This document shows positions 53,042-63,278 of a stretch of DNA of 64,000 nt, in pieces. The DNA is from Janthinobacterium silvisoli (GTDB lineage: Bacteria > Pseudomonadota > Gammaproteobacteria > Burkholderiales > Burkholderiaceae_D): contig NZ_JACHCL010000005.1 in assembly GCF_014200725.1 (NCBI RefSeq), forward strand, positions 124,001 through 188,000, given 5' to 3'. The translations under genes and the position numbers were made by a program. The notes under the pieces are model-generated. The model did no database searches, was not told the DNA's origin, and worked only from the letters and a program-made list of their open reading frames with translations. Numbering within the stretch: position 1 is the first letter of the stretch; every line of letters begins with the position of its first letter.

Positions 53042-54085
53042 TTATACTGCTGCTGCGGCTGCTTCTATCAAACCGCTATCGCCAACTTCGGAGAGGCGGT
53101 ATTGTAACCGTTCGCCAAATTTCCATTGCGACTCAAAAAATTGATCGACGGCCAGCAACTGCGCGTCCGTCGACTCCAGCAAATTCATTTGCTGCCGGAA
53201 CTCTTCACCGCCTTCCAGGTCTTTCACATACCAGCCGATATGCTTGCGCGCCGTGCGCACGCCGAGGAATTCACCATAAAACGCATAATGGGCGCGCAAA
53301 TGCTCATCCATCAGGGTGCGCACTTCATCCACATACGGCGCCGGCAACAAAGTGCCGGTGCGCAAGAAATGGTCGATTTCGCGGCAAATCCACGGCCGGC
53401 CCTGCGCTGCGCGGCCTATCATGACGGCGTCCGCCCCCGTCTGGTCCAGCACATAACGGGCCTTTTGCGGGCTGGTGATGTCGCCGTTGGCGACCACCGG
53501 GATACCCACCGATGCTTTCACGGCGGCAATAGTTTCGTACTCGGCGTCGCCCTTGTAGCCATCGGCCCGCGTGCGGCCATGCAGGGTCAGCATCTGGATG
53601 CCAGCCTGCTCGGCGATACGGGCAATTTTCAGGGCATTCTTGTTTTCACGGTTCCAGCCCGTGCGAAATTTCAAGGTGACGGGCACATCGACGGCATTGA
53701 CCACCTCGTGCAAAATCTTTTCCACCAGGCTTTCGTTTTGCAACAAGGCCGAACCGCACCAGCTGTTGCAGACCTTTTTCACCGGGCAACCCATGTTGAT
53801 ATCGATGATCTGTGCGCCACGGTCCACATTGAACCTGGCGCAATCGGCCAGGTCTTGCGGATCGGCACCGGCGATCTGCACGGCTTTCGGCTCCATCTCA
53901 CCATCGTGGTCGGTGCGGCGCGAACTTTTTTCCGTCGCCCATAGACGCGGATTCGACGCCGCCATTTCCGACACGGCATACCCTGCGCCCAGCTGCTTGC
54001 ACAACTGGCGGAATGGCCGATCCGTCACGCCCGCCATGGGAGCGACGAAAACGTTGTTACGCAGAATGTGAGGGCCGATTTGCAC
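53042..54085 (-). CDS. dusB: tRNA-dihydrouridine synthase B
   Basis: A flavin enzyme that reduces uridines in the tRNA D-loop. The 347-aa protein has the N-terminal VFVAPMAGVTDRPFR, the signature IDINMGCPVKKVCNSWCGSALL with its catalytic Cys, HGRTRADGYKG, VVANGDITSPQKAR and ADAVMIGRAAQGRPWI. The start codon is GTG (54083-54085). Upstream neighbour of fis on the same strand. Confidence 0.95.
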   Translation of the reverse strand: MQIGPHILRNNVFVAPMAGVTDRPFRQLCKQLGAGYAVSEMAASNPRLWATEKSSRRTDHDGEMEPKAVQIAGADPQDLADCARFNVDRGAQIIDINMGCPVKKVCNSWCGSALLQNESLVEKILHEVVNAVDVPVTLKFRTGWNRENKNALKIARIAEQAGIQMLTLHGRTRADGYKGDAEYETIAAVKASVGIPVVANGDITSPQKARYVLDQTGADAVMIGRAAQGRPWICREIDHFLRTGTLLPAPYVDEVRTLMDEHLRAHYAFYGEFLGVRTARKHIGWYVKDLEGGEEFRQQMNLLESTDAQLLAVDQFFESQWKFGERLQYRLSEVGDSGLIEAAAAAV

Positions 54086-54224
54086 TGAGGGAACCTGAAG
54101 GGGACGGAGGAACCTGCTATTTTAACCGATTATCTGCCTAAATAATAAGCACTATTTTTCATGGCACAGTGCGTCTGGGCGGAAAACGTCTTGTGCAAAG
54201 CAGCAAAATAGTCGCCTGCCAACC

Positions 54225-54869
54225 TTAGCCCAGCTCGTCCATCGCGGGCGTTTGCAAATGCTCCACATCGCCCCACTGCAGCAGATGCAATTGGCCATCG
54301 GCAAATGAAAAACGGTTCACGCTGGCATTTTTTACCTGGAAGTCGCGCGGGCTGTCGAGCGACATGCCGACCGCTGCCCGGTACGCGCATTCGAGCACGC
54401 CACCGTGGGCCACGATGGCGATGGTCTGGCCCGCATAGCGGCTAGCCCACTCGGCGATGGCGCCCGTGCTGCGCGCATAGAACTGGCGAAAGCTCTCGGC
54501 CTGGCGCTCGCCCGATGGCATCACGGCATCGATCTGGCGCGCCTGCCATTGTGCATATTCATGCGGGTAGCGCGCGGCGATATCGGCATACAGCAAGCCT
54601 TCAAAAGCGCCATAACAGCGTTCGCGCAGCAGCGCATCCGTCTGTACGGGCAGATCTTGCAAGCCGGCAATGGCTTGCGCCGTTTGCTGCGCGCGCGACA
54701 AGTCGCTGGCGATCACGGCCGTCAATGGCTCGTCTGCCAGCGCCTGGCCCAGCGCGGCCGCTTGTGCCAGGCCCGCAGGATTGAGGGCGATGTCGATATG
54801 GCCCTGCAGGCGGCGTTCCGCATTCCAGGCCGTTTCGCCATGGCGTATCAATAAAATCGTGGTGGTCAT
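54225..54869 (-). CDS. Histidine phosphatase family protein (phosphoglycerate mutase-like)
   Basis: A 214-aa protein with the phospho-histidine motif LIRHGETAWNAERRLQGHID near the N-terminus, SDLSRAQQTAQAIA, the acid ERCYGAFEGL and the second histidine in IAIVAHGGVLECAYRA. The family includes broad phosphatases, CobC/alpha-ribazole phosphatase and cofactor-dependent mutases; the substrate is not clear. It starts 6 bases after the PEBP gene stop, so they are coupled. Confidence 0.87.
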   Translation of the reverse strand: MTTTILLIRHGETAWNAERRLQGHIDIALNPAGLAQAAALGQALADEPLTAVIASDLSRAQQTAQAIAGLQDLPVQTDALLRERCYGAFEGLLYADIAARYPHEYAQWQARQIDAVMPSGERQAESFRQFYARSTGAIAEWASRYAGQTIAIVAHGGVLECAYRAAVGMSLDSPRDFQVKNASVNRFSFADGQLHLLQWGDVEHLQTPAMDELG

Positions 54870-54875
54870 GAAGTC

Positions 54876-55538
54876 TTATTTTTTGAGGGTAGAGGCCACG
54901 GCGGGATTCAGGGAATAAGCGGCGATCAGCTGCGCTTCATCGATGATATGGCCATAGATGGCGTCGTGCGCATCGCGCGCCGTGAAGCGTTCAGGCAAGG
55001 CCAGTTGCGGCACATCGAGCGCATACAGGCGAAAGATGTAGTGGTGCAAACGCTCGTCATTCCACGGCGGACAAGGGCCATCGTAGCCATGATAGTCGCC
55101 CGCCATGGCCGGGTCGCCGCTAAACCATAAGGTGTAATCGTTGATACCCTGACGCAACTGGTACGGGCCGCTGCCATCGAGCCAGCCGACCGTGGCCGCC
55201 TGCTTGCCGCGCGCCGTGACGCCGCTGGAAAACTTCCCGGCATCGAGAGCACCCATTGCAGAAGGAATATCGAGCAGGCTCCAGTGAAAAAAATCGCCGC
55301 GTGGCGCTGTCAAGGGCAGCATGCTGTCGGCACGGTTGGCCAGGCTAGTCTCTTGCGGCGCATCAGGGTCCAGGCAGAACAGGGCCAGCGATTCGGTGCC
55401 GTTCGGCACGTCATCCCAGGCCAGATGCGGATTACGGTTGCCCGCCAGGCGTACGCGATTGACCGGATCGATCTCGGCAAACGCGCACTCGGCGGGCATC
55501 AGGCCGCCATCACGGAATGTTTCGCTCCACAATTTCAT
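54876..55538 (-). CDS. YbhB/YbcL family (PEBP, Raf kinase inhibitor-like) protein
   Basis: A 220-aa protein beginning MKLWSETFRDGGLMPAECAF. The PEBP phosphate-binding pocket residues are in LALFCLDPDAP and GDFFHWSLLDIP, and HGYDGPCPPWNDERLHHYIFRLYAL resembles the YbhB GPxPP..HRY block. The function of bacterial PEBPs is not established. GGGAG lies before the ATG at 55536-55538; an upstream frame start is not needed. Between dtd and the phosphatase on the same strand. Confidence 0.87.
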   Translation of the reverse strand: MKLWSETFRDGGLMPAECAFAEIDPVNRVRLAGNRNPHLAWDDVPNGTESLALFCLDPDAPQETSLANRADSMLPLTAPRGDFFHWSLLDIPSAMGALDAGKFSSGVTARGKQAATVGWLDGSGPYQLRQGINDYTLWFSGDPAMAGDYHGYDGPCPPWNDERLHHYIFRLYALDVPQLALPERFTARDAHDAIYGHIIDEAQLIAAYSLNPAVASTLKK

Positions 55539-55578
55539 CTGCCCATCTCCCTTTATTATTGTATTTTTTAGCACCGCT

Positions 55579-56025
55579 TTATTTGCCGCTCACCTGCAGC
55601 CAAAAGGTGACAGGGCCGTCGTTTGTCAGCGACACTTGCATATCGGCACCAAACTGTCCGGTCTGCACTGTCGCATGACGGCTGCGCGCCTGGCGCACGA
55701 CATGTTCAAACAGACGCAAGCCATCTTGCGGGGCAGCTGCTGGCGTGAACGATGGCCGCGAACCGGACTTGGTGTCGGCCGCCAGGGTGAACTGGGGCAC
55801 CAGCAGCAAGCCGCCAGCCACGTCCGTCACGCTGAGGTTCATCTTGCCGGCGTCGTCGGAAAATACGCGGTAGGCCAGCAGCTTGGTCAGCAGGGCGTCG
55901 GCGTCTCTTTCCGTATCGCCCCGCTCCGCGCACAGCAGCACCATCAAGCCGGCATCGATGGCGCCGATGGTGGCGCCATCGACCACCACCTTTGCCTGGG
56001 TGACTCTTTGCAGCAGCGCGATCAT
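55579..56025 (-). CDS. dtd: D-aminoacyl-tRNA deacylase
   Basis: Removes D-amino acids (and Gly from tRNA-Ala) from mischarged tRNA. The 148-aa protein starts [17 protein letters not shown], contains [22 protein letters not shown] with the SQFT-like catalytic motif (here PQFT), and the Gly-cisPro motif in NDGPVTFWL. The start overlaps the tyrS stop by four bases (ATGA), so a tyrS-dtd operon pairs tRNA charging with proofreading. Usual SQFTL has Pro in place of Ser here, as in some other proteobacteria. Confidence 0.93.
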   Translation of the reverse strand: MIALLQRVTQAKVVVDGATIGAIDAGLMVLLCAERGDTERDADALLTKLLAYRVFSDDAGKMNLSVTDVAGGLLLVPQFTLAADTKSGSRPSFTPAAAPQDGLRLFEHVVRQARSRHATVQTGQFGADMQVSLTNDGPVTFWLQVSGK

Positions 56026-57287
56026 GCCGTCAAAGTGACGCGAGCAAACTTGCGCTTGCCAACTTGCAGCACGAATACGCCAGTCTCGACTTTCAATGCC
56101 TTGTCGCTGATGACGGTGCCGTCGATGCGCACGCCGCCCTGATCGATCATGCGCGCCGCCTCCGAGACGGATGGGCACAGGCCAGACTGTTTCAGCAATT
56201 GCGCAATCGCCAGCGGACCGCCAGCCAGGCTCACTTCCGGCACGTCGTCAGGGATACCGCCTTTCGAGCGGTTGACGAAGTCGGCCAGCGCATCTTCGGC
56301 CGCTTGCTGCGAGTGGAAGCGGGCAACGATTTCTTGCGCCAGAGCCACTTTCGCATCGCGCGGGTTGCGCCCTTCTTCCACTTCGCGTTTCAGCTGCGCC
56401 AGTTCGGCGATCGAGCGCCACGACAGCAGCTCGTAGTAGCGCCACATCATGACGTCGGAAATACTCATCAGCTTGGCGAACATGGTGTTGCCAGGTTCCG
56501 TGATGCCGATGTAGTTATTCTTCGACTTCGACATTTTCTCGACGCCGTCCAGGCCTTCGAGCAGCGGCATGGTCAGGATGCACTGCTGTTCCTGGCCGTA
56601 CTGCTTTTGCAGTTCGCGGCCCACCAGCAGGTTGAACTTCTGGTCGGTGCCGCCCAGTTCCAGGTCCGACTTCAGGGCCACCGAATCGTAGCCTTGCATC
56701 AGCGGGTACAGGAATTCATGCACGGAAATCGGCACGCCCCCCTGGAAACGCTTGGTGAAGTCGTCGCGCTCGATCATGCGCGCCACCGTGTAGTGCGAAG
56801 CGAGCTGGATGATGCCGCGCGCGCCCAGCGGATCACACCATTCCGAGTTATAGCGAATTTCCGTCTTGCTCGCGTCCAGTACCAAAGATGCTTGCGCAAA
56901 GTACGTCATCGCGTTAATCTCGATCTGTTCTTTTGTCAACGGTGGACGCGTGACGTTGCGGCCCGATGGGTCGCCGATCATCGACGTGAAATCGCCGATC
57001 AGGAAAATGACTTGATGGCCGAGGTTTTGCAACTGGCGCATCTTGTTCAGTACCACGGTATGGCCCAGGTGCAAATCGGGTGCGGTTGGGTCCAGGCCCA
57101 GTTTGATGCGCAAAGGCACGCCAGTCTGTTCGGAACGGGCTAATTTTTGCGCAAATTCGCTTTCGATCAAGAGTTCGTCGACGCCACGCTTGGTAATCGC
57201 GAGGGCTTCTTGTACTCTGTCCGACAGCGCAAGCGCCGGTTGAGTGGCGTTAGCCTTGGCAGGCGATGCGGTGGTGTTGATTTCCAT
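56022..57287 (-). CDS. tyrS: Tyrosyl-tRNA synthetase
   Basis: Charges tRNA-Tyr. The 421-aa protein has [19 protein letters not shown] (HIGH-like motif HLGH), [43 protein letters not shown], the KMSKS loop in [14 protein letters not shown], and a C-terminal S4 domain ([19 protein letters not shown]). This is the TyrZ-like subtype. Divergent from the M23 peptidase gene, with dtd overlapping its end. Confidence 0.96.
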   Translation of the reverse strand: MEINTTASPAKANATQPALALSDRVQEALAITKRGVDELLIESEFAQKLARSEQTGVPLRIKLGLDPTAPDLHLGHTVVLNKMRQLQNLGHQVIFLIGDFTSMIGDPSGRNVTRPPLTKEQIEINAMTYFAQASLVLDASKTEIRYNSEWCDPLGARGIIQLASHYTVARMIERDDFTKRFQGGVPISVHEFLYPLMQGYDSVALKSDLELGGTDQKFNLLVGRELQKQYGQEQQCILTMPLLEGLDGVEKMSKSKNNYIGITEPGNTMFAKLMSISDVMMWRYYELLSWRSIAELAQLKREVEEGRNPRDAKVALAQEIVARFHSQQAAEDALADFVNRSKGGIPDDVPEVSLAGGPLAIAQLLKQSGLCPSVSEAARMIDQGGVRIDGTVISDKALKVETGVFVLQVGKRKFARVTLTA

Positions 57288-57438
57288 AAAATTTGACAGT
57301 AGATCTCAAAATGGTAGTAGGTTTGCGGAGTTTGTTATAATGCCCGATCCCATCAATCTTGCCGTATGAAAACGAAACAAAATAACAATAAAGAGCGCTA
57401 GTTCAGGCATCGTTCAAGGGCAAATTTTAACTGATTGC
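57288..57438. promoter_or_regulatory. Divergent promoter region tyrS / M23 peptidase gene
   Basis: A perfect TATAAT at 57336-57341 faces the M23 gene. A TTGACA at 57293-57298 is too far away (37 bases) to pair with it. The region up to the ATG is AT-rich with A-runs. Confidence 0.4.
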
Positions 57439-58806
57439 ATGAACCCTATACATAAAATCACAGGCTCGCGCCTGTACACACAGCTGGCGACGACCCGCAA
57501 AGCACGCATTATCGGCGTCTCTGCGGTGCTGCTCGCCGTGGTCGCCTTTGGCGCCGCTGGTGTTGCTCCACTGGCGCCCGACGCGTCCGACCTGCCGGTC
57601 AAGTCGATTGCCCAGAACCTGGAAATGCCCGATCTGTCGGCGCAAATCTCGGCAATGGAGCAGGTAGACCAGAATTTCACCCACGAAGAAAAAGTCCGCG
57701 CCGGCGATACCCTCGCTACCTTGCTGACCCGTCTTGGCGTGGATGATGCGGCTGCCACCAACTTCATCAAGTCCGACAAGGTCGCGCGCGGCGTGATGTT
57801 GCTGAAAACAGGCAAGCGCGTGCAAGCGCAAACGGCCGAAAACGGCGAGCTCAACTGGCTACGCGCCACCCTCGTCGACAGCACGGATAAATCGGTCAAG
57901 AACATCCTGATCACCCGCAAAGGTGACAAGTTCGTGGCCTCGGAAGTACCAGCCCAGCTGGAACGCCGCGTTGAAATGCATGCCCGCAAGATCAATTCCA
58001 CCCTGTTTGCCGCCATCGATTCCAGCCTGGACGGTACCCGCCTGCCAGATTCGATTTCTGCTCAAATCGTGGAAATGTTCTCGACCAATATCGACTTCCG
58101 TTCCGATATCAAGCGCGGCGACAGCTTCAACGTGGTCTATGAAACATTCTGGCAAGATGGCGAATTCGTACGAGCGGGCCGCATCCTGGCCGGCGAATTC
58201 ACCAACCGCGGCAAGACCTACCAGTCCGTATGGTTCGAAGACCCAGCCAGCAAACAAGGCGGCGGTTATTACAGCTTCGACGGCAAGTCCCTCAAAAAAG
58301 CCTTCCTCAAATCCCCACTGGAATTCTCCCGTATCTCGTCCGGCTTCTCCATGCGTGTGCACCCGATTTCCGGCAACTGGAAACAGCACAAGGGCATCGA
58401 TTTCGCCGCAGCAACGGGTACGCCTATCCGCGCTTCCGGCGATGGCGTGGTGGACTCGGTCGGCATGCAAAATGGTTATGGCAACGTAGTCGTCCTGAAA
58501 CACTGGGCCAACTACAGCACCGCTTACGCCCACATGAGCCGCTTCGCAGCCGGCCTGAAAAAAGGCCAGCGCGTCAGCCAGGGCGATGTGATCGGTTATG
58601 TCGGCACCACCGGCTGGTCGACGGGCGCCCACTTGCACTATGAATTCCGCGTCGGCGGCGTGGCGCAAGACCCAAGCAAAGTGAACGTACTGGCGCAAGC
58701 GCCATTGACGCCAGCCGAACTGTCGCGTTTCCGCCTGGTGTCCAACGACATGATGCACCGCTTCACCCTGCTGCGTCCTAACGACACGGCAATCGCTTCG
58801 CGCTAA
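57439..58806 (+). CDS. M23-family peptidoglycan endopeptidase (LytM domain)
   Basis: A 455-aa protein: a signal anchor near residues 28-50, an opacity-associated/LysM-like region with EEKVRAGDTLATLLTRLGV, an M23 N-terminal region (about 160-300), and a C-terminal LytM domain. Zinc ligands are in QHKGIDFAAATGTPI (HxxxD) and GAHLHYEF (HxH). It probably cleaves peptidoglycan cross-links in the periplasm. In the same direction follow a terminator and anmK, a muropeptide recycling kinase, so the pair joins wall opening and recycling. Confidence 0.92.
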   Translation: MNPIHKITGSRLYTQLATTRKARIIGVSAVLLAVVAFGAAGVAPLAPDASDLPVKSIAQNLEMPDLSAQISAMEQVDQNFTHEEKVRAGDTLATLLTRLGVDDAAATNFIKSDKVARGVMLLKTGKRVQAQTAENGELNWLRATLVDSTDKSVKNILITRKGDKFVASEVPAQLERRVEMHARKINSTLFAAIDSSLDGTRLPDSISAQIVEMFSTNIDFRSDIKRGDSFNVVYETFWQDGEFVRAGRILAGEFTNRGKTYQSVWFEDPASKQGGGYYSFDGKSLKKAFLKSPLEFSRISSGFSMRVHPISGNWKQHKGIDFAAATGTPIRASGDGVVDSVGMQNGYGNVVVLKHWANYSTAYAHMSRFAAGLKKGQRVSQGDVIGYVGTTGWSTGAHLHYEFRVGGVAQDPSKVNVLAQAPLTPAELSRFRLVSNDMMHRFTLLRPNDTAIASR

Positions 58807-58833
58807 GCGCACCGCACCCCACGGGGTAGAGAA

Positions 58834-58871
58834 CAAGGCACCGCCCGTTTCGATGGCCGGTGCCTTTTTTA
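58834..58871 (+). terminator. Terminator of the M23 peptidase gene
   Basis: AAGGCACCG pairs with CGGTGCCTT (with an inner GGC/GCC extension) and a T-run follows. anmK starts 29 bases later. Confidence 0.85.
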
Positions 58872-58899
58872 TTGATCTACCTGATTACGAAGGAAGAAT

Positions 58900-59991
58900 A
58901 TGCTTTATATCGGTCTGATGTCCGGCACCAGCCTCGATGGGGTCGATGGCGCCCTGGTTGATTTTTCGGACGATGGCGTGCGCAGCCTCGGTGACGCCTA
59001 CATCCCATTCCCTGCCAGCTTGCGCAGCGACCTGATGGCGCTGCAAGGCCCGGGCCAGAATGAAATCGAGCGCGAAGCGCTGGCTGCCAACGCACTGGTG
59101 CGCCACTACGCCGACTGCGTGGCCATGCTACTCGAGCAAGCAAACATCGGCCCCGACGCCATCACCGCCATCGGCGCGCACGGGCAAACCATCCGCCACC
59201 GCCCCGAACTGGGTTTTACGCGCCAGCTGAATAATCCTGCCCTGCTGGCAGAACTGACCGGCATCGACGTGATCGCCGACTTGCGCAGCCGCGACGTGGC
59301 AGCTGGCGGCCAGGGTGCGCCGCTGGTGCCGGCCTTTCACCAGGCAATATTCAATCAGGCGGGCCAGACGCGCGTGGTGGCCAATATCGGCGGCATCAGC
59401 AATATCAGCGTGCTGCATGCCGATGGCGCGGTCACGGGCTACGATACGGGCCCGGGCAATGCCTTGATGGATGGCTGGATCCTGCAGCACCAGGGCCTAG
59501 CGTATGACGCCGGCGGCGCCTGGGCGGCAACGGGCACGGTGATCCCTGGTTTGCTGGCCGACTTGCTGGGCGAGGCGTATTTTGCCTTGCCTGCGCCCAA
59601 AAGCACGGGCCGCGACCTGTTTCACGCCGAGTGGCTGGCCGGCAAGCTGGCCAACTACCCGAACGCCCTGCCCGCCGACGTGCAGGCGACCCTGACGCGC
59701 TTGACAGCTATCAGCCTGGCGCAAGCCATTACGCGCGACGGCGCACAAGCCGATGCCGTGTATGTGTGCGGTGGCGGCGCGTACAACGCTACCTTGCTGC
59801 AGGAGCTGGCGAAAGAGTTGCCAACGATGGGAGTCGAATCGACGCAGGCCCTGGGCGTGGCGCCCAGCCAGGTCGAGGCGCTGGCGTTTGCCTGGCTGGC
59901 CTGGCGCTTTACCCAGCGCAAGCCGGGCAATTTGCCGGCCGTGACGGGAGCGCAGGGATTGCGCGTGCTCGGTGCGCTGTATCCGCGCTGA
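58900..59991 (+). CDS. anmK: Anhydro-N-acetylmuramic acid kinase
   Basis: Cleaves and phosphorylates 1,6-anhydro-MurNAc to MurNAc-6-phosphate in cell-wall recycling. The 363-aa protein has [69 protein letters not shown] and [14 protein letters not shown], all AnmK signature blocks. GAAGGAAGAAT precedes the ATG. A bidirectional terminator follows, opposite erpA. Confidence 0.95.
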   Translation: MLYIGLMSGTSLDGVDGALVDFSDDGVRSLGDAYIPFPASLRSDLMALQGPGQNEIEREALAANALVRHYADCVAMLLEQANIGPDAITAIGAHGQTIRHRPELGFTRQLNNPALLAELTGIDVIADLRSRDVAAGGQGAPLVPAFHQAIFNQAGQTRVVANIGGISNISVLHADGAVTGYDTGPGNALMDGWILQHQGLAYDAGGAWAATGTVIPGLLADLLGEAYFALPAPKSTGRDLFHAEWLAGKLANYPNALPADVQATLTRLTAISLAQAITRDGAQADAVYVCGGGAYNATLLQELAKELPTMGVESTQALGVAPSQVEALAFAWLAWRFTQRKPGNLPAVTGAQGLRVLGALYPR

Positions 59992-60020
59992 AGGCTGATC
60001 GAAACTGATTTTAGAAACAC

Positions 60021-60051
60021 AAATAGCGGATCAATGATCCGCTATTTTTTC
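60021..60051. terminator. Bidirectional terminator between anmK and erpA
   Basis: AAATAGCGGATCA pairs with TGATCCGCTATTT (loop ATGA or less) with T-run on one side and A-rich sequence on the other. Confidence 0.88.
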
Positions 60052-60068
60052 ACCCGCTCAGTCTGCTT

Positions 60069-60431
60069 TTAGACGGAGAACGAGGAACCGCAACCGCAAG
60101 TCGAAGTCGCCGTTGGGTTTTTGATCACGAATTGTGCACCCTCCAGGTCATCCTTGTAGTCGATTTCCGCGCCGACCAGGTACTGGTAGCTCATGGAATC
60201 GATCAGCAGCTGGACGCCGTTCTTGACCATGGTGGTGTCATCTTCGTTGACGATTTCATCGAAGGTGAAGCCGTACTGGAAACCGGAACAGCCGCCACCC
60301 TGCACGAAAACGCGCAGTTTCAGGTCGGGATTGCCTTCTTCTTCGATCAGCTGCGCAACTTTGTCAGCGGCGCTATCGGTGAAGATAATAGGGCTAGGGA
60401 TCACATCTTGCATTTCAGCGACGGCATTCAT
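60069..60431 (-). CDS. erpA: Iron-sulfur cluster insertion protein ErpA
   Basis: An A-type carrier that hands Fe-S clusters to apoproteins. The 120-aa protein has the A-type fold with [19 protein letters not shown] and the C-terminal CGCGSSFSV, giving the three conserved cysteines. AGGAG lies 6 bases before the ATG at 60429-60431; the open frame to 60503 lacks a ribosome-binding site. Clients in the window could include ThiC, although no link is shown. Confidence 0.95.
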   Translation of the reverse strand: MNAVAEMQDVIPSPIIFTDSAADKVAQLIEEEGNPDLKLRVFVQGGGCSGFQYGFTFDEIVNEDDTTMVKNGVQLLIDSMSYQYLVGAEIDYKDDLEGAQFVIKNPTATSTCGCGSSFSV

Positions 60432-60523
60432 TTCAGACTCCTGAGAAAACATGGCTTCATTATAGACGGTTGGCGCAAGTCGCGCTGTGGCCGGCTTGGT
60501 CACGGCCAGCGGCCGTTGTTATT

Positions 60524-60913
60524 TCACATTTCAGAGACGGCCAGGTGCAGCACGGGATCGGCACCCTCGTGGCGGCTCAGCTTGCCTTGCACCAGCGCAC
60601 CGCTGTGCATCTCCAGCACCTTGTAATAGACTTCCCCACAGATGCGGGCTTTGGGCTGGATTTCAAGCATTTCAGACACATACACCGGGCCGTTGATCTC
60701 GCCGCTGACCACCAGGCTGGAACAGCGCACCTCGCCATCGATGCGTCCGCCCTCGCCCAGCACCACATACGTGGGTTCGCCCGGTTCGCCCGTCACATTG
60801 CCGCGCACATGGCCATCGATGCGCAATCCGCCGGAAAACAGCAAGTCGCCCTGCAGCTGCGTCGAGGCGCCGATCAGGGTGTCGATGGGGTTTTTAGCGT
60901 TGCGCTCGAACAT
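60524..60913 (-). CDS. Bactofilin (polymer-forming cytoskeletal protein)
   Basis: A 129-aa protein beginning MFERNAKNPIDTLIGASTQL. The bactofilin beta-helix repeats are rich in Gly and hydrophobic residues: LLFSGGLRIDGHVRGNV, YVVLGEGGRIDGEVRCSSLVV and GEVYYKVLEMHSGALVQGKL. Bactofilins form membrane-linked filaments affecting shape and wall synthesis. AAGGA lies 8 bases before the ATG at 60911-60913; the earlier ATG at 60922 abuts that site and is unlikely. The neighbourhood (erpA, M23 peptidase, anmK) matches the link between bactofilins and M23 peptidases in other bacteria. Confidence 0.9.
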   Translation of the reverse strand: MFERNAKNPIDTLIGASTQLQGDLLFSGGLRIDGHVRGNVTGEPGEPTYVVLGEGGRIDGEVRCSSLVVSGEINGPVYVSEMLEIQPKARICGEVYYKVLEMHSGALVQGKLSRHEGADPVLHLAVSEM

Positions 60914-61008
60914 GAACGCCATCCTTTCGGTAAACGTGACAGTTCAATCTATCACAGGTCCGGGATTCAGGCCCCGGACCCGCACAACAGCCGTGCCGAA
61001 GCGGCTAC

Positions 61009-62046
61009 TTACGGCAGCAGGGCAATATGTTGCAAGCCAGCCGTTTCTTTCAAGCCAAACATCAAGTTCATGCACTGCACGGCCTGGCCCGAGGCGCCCT
61101 TGACCAGATTATCCTGCACCACCAGCACGATCACGGTATTGCCGCCTTCCGGACGGTGCAAGGCCAGACGCAACATGTTCGAGCCGCGCGTGGAGCGCGT
61201 TTCCGGGTGTGAGCCGAATGGCATCACGTCAACAAAGGGCTCATCCTTGTATTGCTCTTCGAACAAGGATTGCAACTCTTCATTGCTGACATCCTTGTTC
61301 AGCTGCGCGTACAGGGTCGAATGCATACCGCGTATCATCGGCACCAGGTGCGGCGTGAAGGTCAGCGCGACTTTTTCATCCGTGAAACGCTGCAATTGCG
61401 CCGTGGTTTCCGGCAAGTGGCGGTGGCCCGCTACGCCATAAGCCTTGAAGCTGTCGCTGCTTTCCGAGAACAGGATGCCGATCTCGGCCTTGCGGCCGGC
61501 GCCGGACACGCCCGATTTGCAGTCGGCGATCAAGCCGCCCGCATTGACCAGGCCAGCCTTGAGCAGCGGGCAAAAGCCCAGTTGCATGGTGGTTGGATAG
61601 CAACCCGGGTTGGCGATCAGCCTGGCTTGCTTGATATCTTCACGGTTCAATTCCGGCAAGCCGTACACGGCTTCGGCGATCAGTTCTGGCGCCGTGTGGG
61701 GAATCTTGTACCACTGTTCGAACCTGGCCTGGTCTTTCAGGCGGAAATCAGCCGCCAGGTCGATCACTTTCACGCCGGCAGCCAGCAGGGCTGGCGCTTG
61801 CGTCATGGCCACGCCGTGCGGGGTGGCAAAAAAGACCACATCGCATTGCTCCAGGTTCGCCTTGTCTGGCGACGAGAAAGCCAGTTTCACGTGGCCACGC
61901 AAGGAAGGATACATGTCAGCAACCGGCAAGCCATCTTCCTTGCGCGAGGTAATCGCCGTCAACTCGACATCGGGATGATTTGCCAACAAACGCAGCAATT
62001 CCACGCCCGTGTATCCAGTGCCGCCGACGATGCCAACTTTGATCAT
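61009..62046 (-). CDS. argC: N-acetyl-gamma-glutamyl-phosphate reductase
   Basis: Third step of arginine synthesis. The 345-aa protein has the NADP-binding [18 protein letters not shown], the HP motif [10 protein letters not shown], the catalytic Cys in [15 protein letters not shown], and [15 protein letters not shown] near the C-terminal half. TTCCTTG-type upstream sequence gives AAGGAAAG before the ATG. It is downstream of rplM-rpsI, as often seen in beta-proteobacteria, but the rpsI terminator and a 130-base gap suggest a separate transcript. Confidence 0.96.
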   Translation of the reverse strand: MIKVGIVGGTGYTGVELLRLLANHPDVELTAITSRKEDGLPVADMYPSLRGHVKLAFSSPDKANLEQCDVVFFATPHGVAMTQAPALLAAGVKVIDLAADFRLKDQARFEQWYKIPHTAPELIAEAVYGLPELNREDIKQARLIANPGCYPTTMQLGFCPLLKAGLVNAGGLIADCKSGVSGAGRKAEIGILFSESSDSFKAYGVAGHRHLPETTAQLQRFTDEKVALTFTPHLVPMIRGMHSTLYAQLNKDVSNEELQSLFEEQYKDEPFVDVMPFGSHPETRSTRGSNMLRLALHRPEGGNTVIVLVVQDNLVKGASGQAVQCMNLMFGLKETAGLQHIALLP

Positions 62047-62154
62047 TTTCTTTCCTTGTGTGTATAAATTCTATGAATAAATAAGGGTGCTGCAGCATAT
62101 GCCTGGATGGCAATGTGCATATTTTACAGCGCAACGGCATGTCACGCTGAAATG

Positions 62155-62191
62155 CAAAAAAGCCGCCAGACCTGCGTCCAGCGGCTTTTCG
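62155..62191 (-). terminator. Terminator of rplM-rpsI
   Basis: AAAAGCCGC/GCGGCTTTTTT stem with an inner CTGG/CCAG region and a T-run on the minus strand, 33 bases after the rpsI stop. Confidence 0.88.
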
Positions 62192-62223
62192 ACCAGCGCC
62201 AGAGAGGCGCTGTAGCGTGAAAA

Positions 62224-62616
62224 TTAACGCTTCGAGAATTGTTTTGCGCGACGTGCTTTGCGCAGACCAACTTTTTTACGCTCAACTTCACGTGCATCGC
62301 GGGTCACGAAGCCGGCTTTGGCCAGATCCGATTTCAACGCTGCATCGTAGTCGATCAGTGCACGGGTGATACCGTGACGCACTGCGCCAGCCTGGCCGGA
62401 CTCGCCGCCGCCGTGAACGTTGACTTTGATGTCGAAACGCTCAACATTGCCGGTCAGTTCCAGTGGTTGACGAATGACCATCAGACCGGTTTCGCGCGAG
62501 AAGTATTCGTTTGCTGGTTTGCCGTTAACAACGATCAAGCCTGTGCCAACTTTGATAAAAACGCGAGCCACTGCACTTTTGCGACGGCCGGTTCCATAAT
62601 TGTAATTACCGATCAT
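62224..62616 (-). CDS. rpsI: 30S ribosomal protein S9
   Basis: A 130-aa protein beginning [20 protein letters not shown], with the [20 protein letters not shown] core and the basic C-terminal tail [12 protein letters not shown] that reaches the P site. It follows rplM by 9 bases. Confidence 0.98.
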   Translation of the reverse strand: MIGNYNYGTGRRKSAVARVFIKVGTGLIVVNGKPANEYFSRETGLMVIRQPLELTGNVERFDIKVNVHGGGESGQAGAVRHGITRALIDYDAALKSDLAKAGFVTRDAREVERKKVGLRKARRAKQFSKR

Positions 62617-62625
62617 GTCAGTTCC

Positions 62626-63054
62626 TTAGAGAACAAGTGCTTTAGGTTGCTGAGCAGCGTGCGGATGGGAACCTTCCGCGTACACTTTCAGCTTCTTGAT
62701 CATTGCGTAGCCGAGTGGGCCTTTAGGCAACATGCCTTTGACCGCTTTCTCAAGCGCGCGACCTGGAAAACGCTGTTGCATTTTCTGGAAGTTGGTTTCG
62801 TAGATGCCGCCTGGATAGCCAGAGTGACGGTAGTAAATTTTCTCAGTAGCTTTGGTACCGGTCACACGCAGTTTGCCTGCGTTGATGACGACGATGAAGT
62901 CGCCGGTATCGACGTGAGGAGTAAATTCTGGTTTGTGTTTGCCGCGCAGTCGGAGTGCCACTTCGCTGGCAACACGTCCGAGGACTTTGTCCGTCGCGTC
63001 AACCACGAACCAATCGCGCTGGACTTCATGTCCTTTAGCGGAAAATGTTTTCAT
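62626..63054 (-). CDS. rplM: 50S ribosomal protein L13
   Basis: A 142-aa protein beginning [20 protein letters not shown], with [30 protein letters not shown] and the closing [20 protein letters not shown]. First gene of the rplM-rpsI operon, with a clear promoter about 100 bases upstream. The leader (about 63055-63150) may carry autoregulatory structure; none was recognised. Confidence 0.98.
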   Translation of the reverse strand: MKTFSAKGHEVQRDWFVVDATDKVLGRVASEVALRLRGKHKPEFTPHVDTGDFIVVINAGKLRVTGTKATEKIYYRHSGYPGGIYETNFQKMQQRFPGRALEKAVKGMLPKGPLGYAMIKKLKVYAEGSHPHAAQQPKALVL

Positions 63055-63155
63055 GTTGACTTCCTAATAGATTACACGCTCAAATGGTGGTTCCGCCGGT
63101 AAAACTGTGCGGACTCTGCCTTATTTACTTTTCCTGAGCGAACGGAAAGCCGACA

Positions 63156-63185
63156 AGTATAAGCGGCTTTGCCGTGCCGCGTCAA
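63156..63185 (-). promoter_or_regulatory. Sigma70 promoter of rplM-rpsI
   Basis: Minus-strand TTGACG, an 18-base GC-rich spacer and TATACT. It is a strong consensus match, fitting for a ribosomal operon. Confidence 0.75.
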
Positions 63186-63278
63186 GCCCAAAGACAGCGC
63201 TGCCGCGGCCTGGCGGGCCAAACATGGAGCGGCCTTCCTCTATTACAATACAAAACGCTTATAACTTCGGAGAGTACG

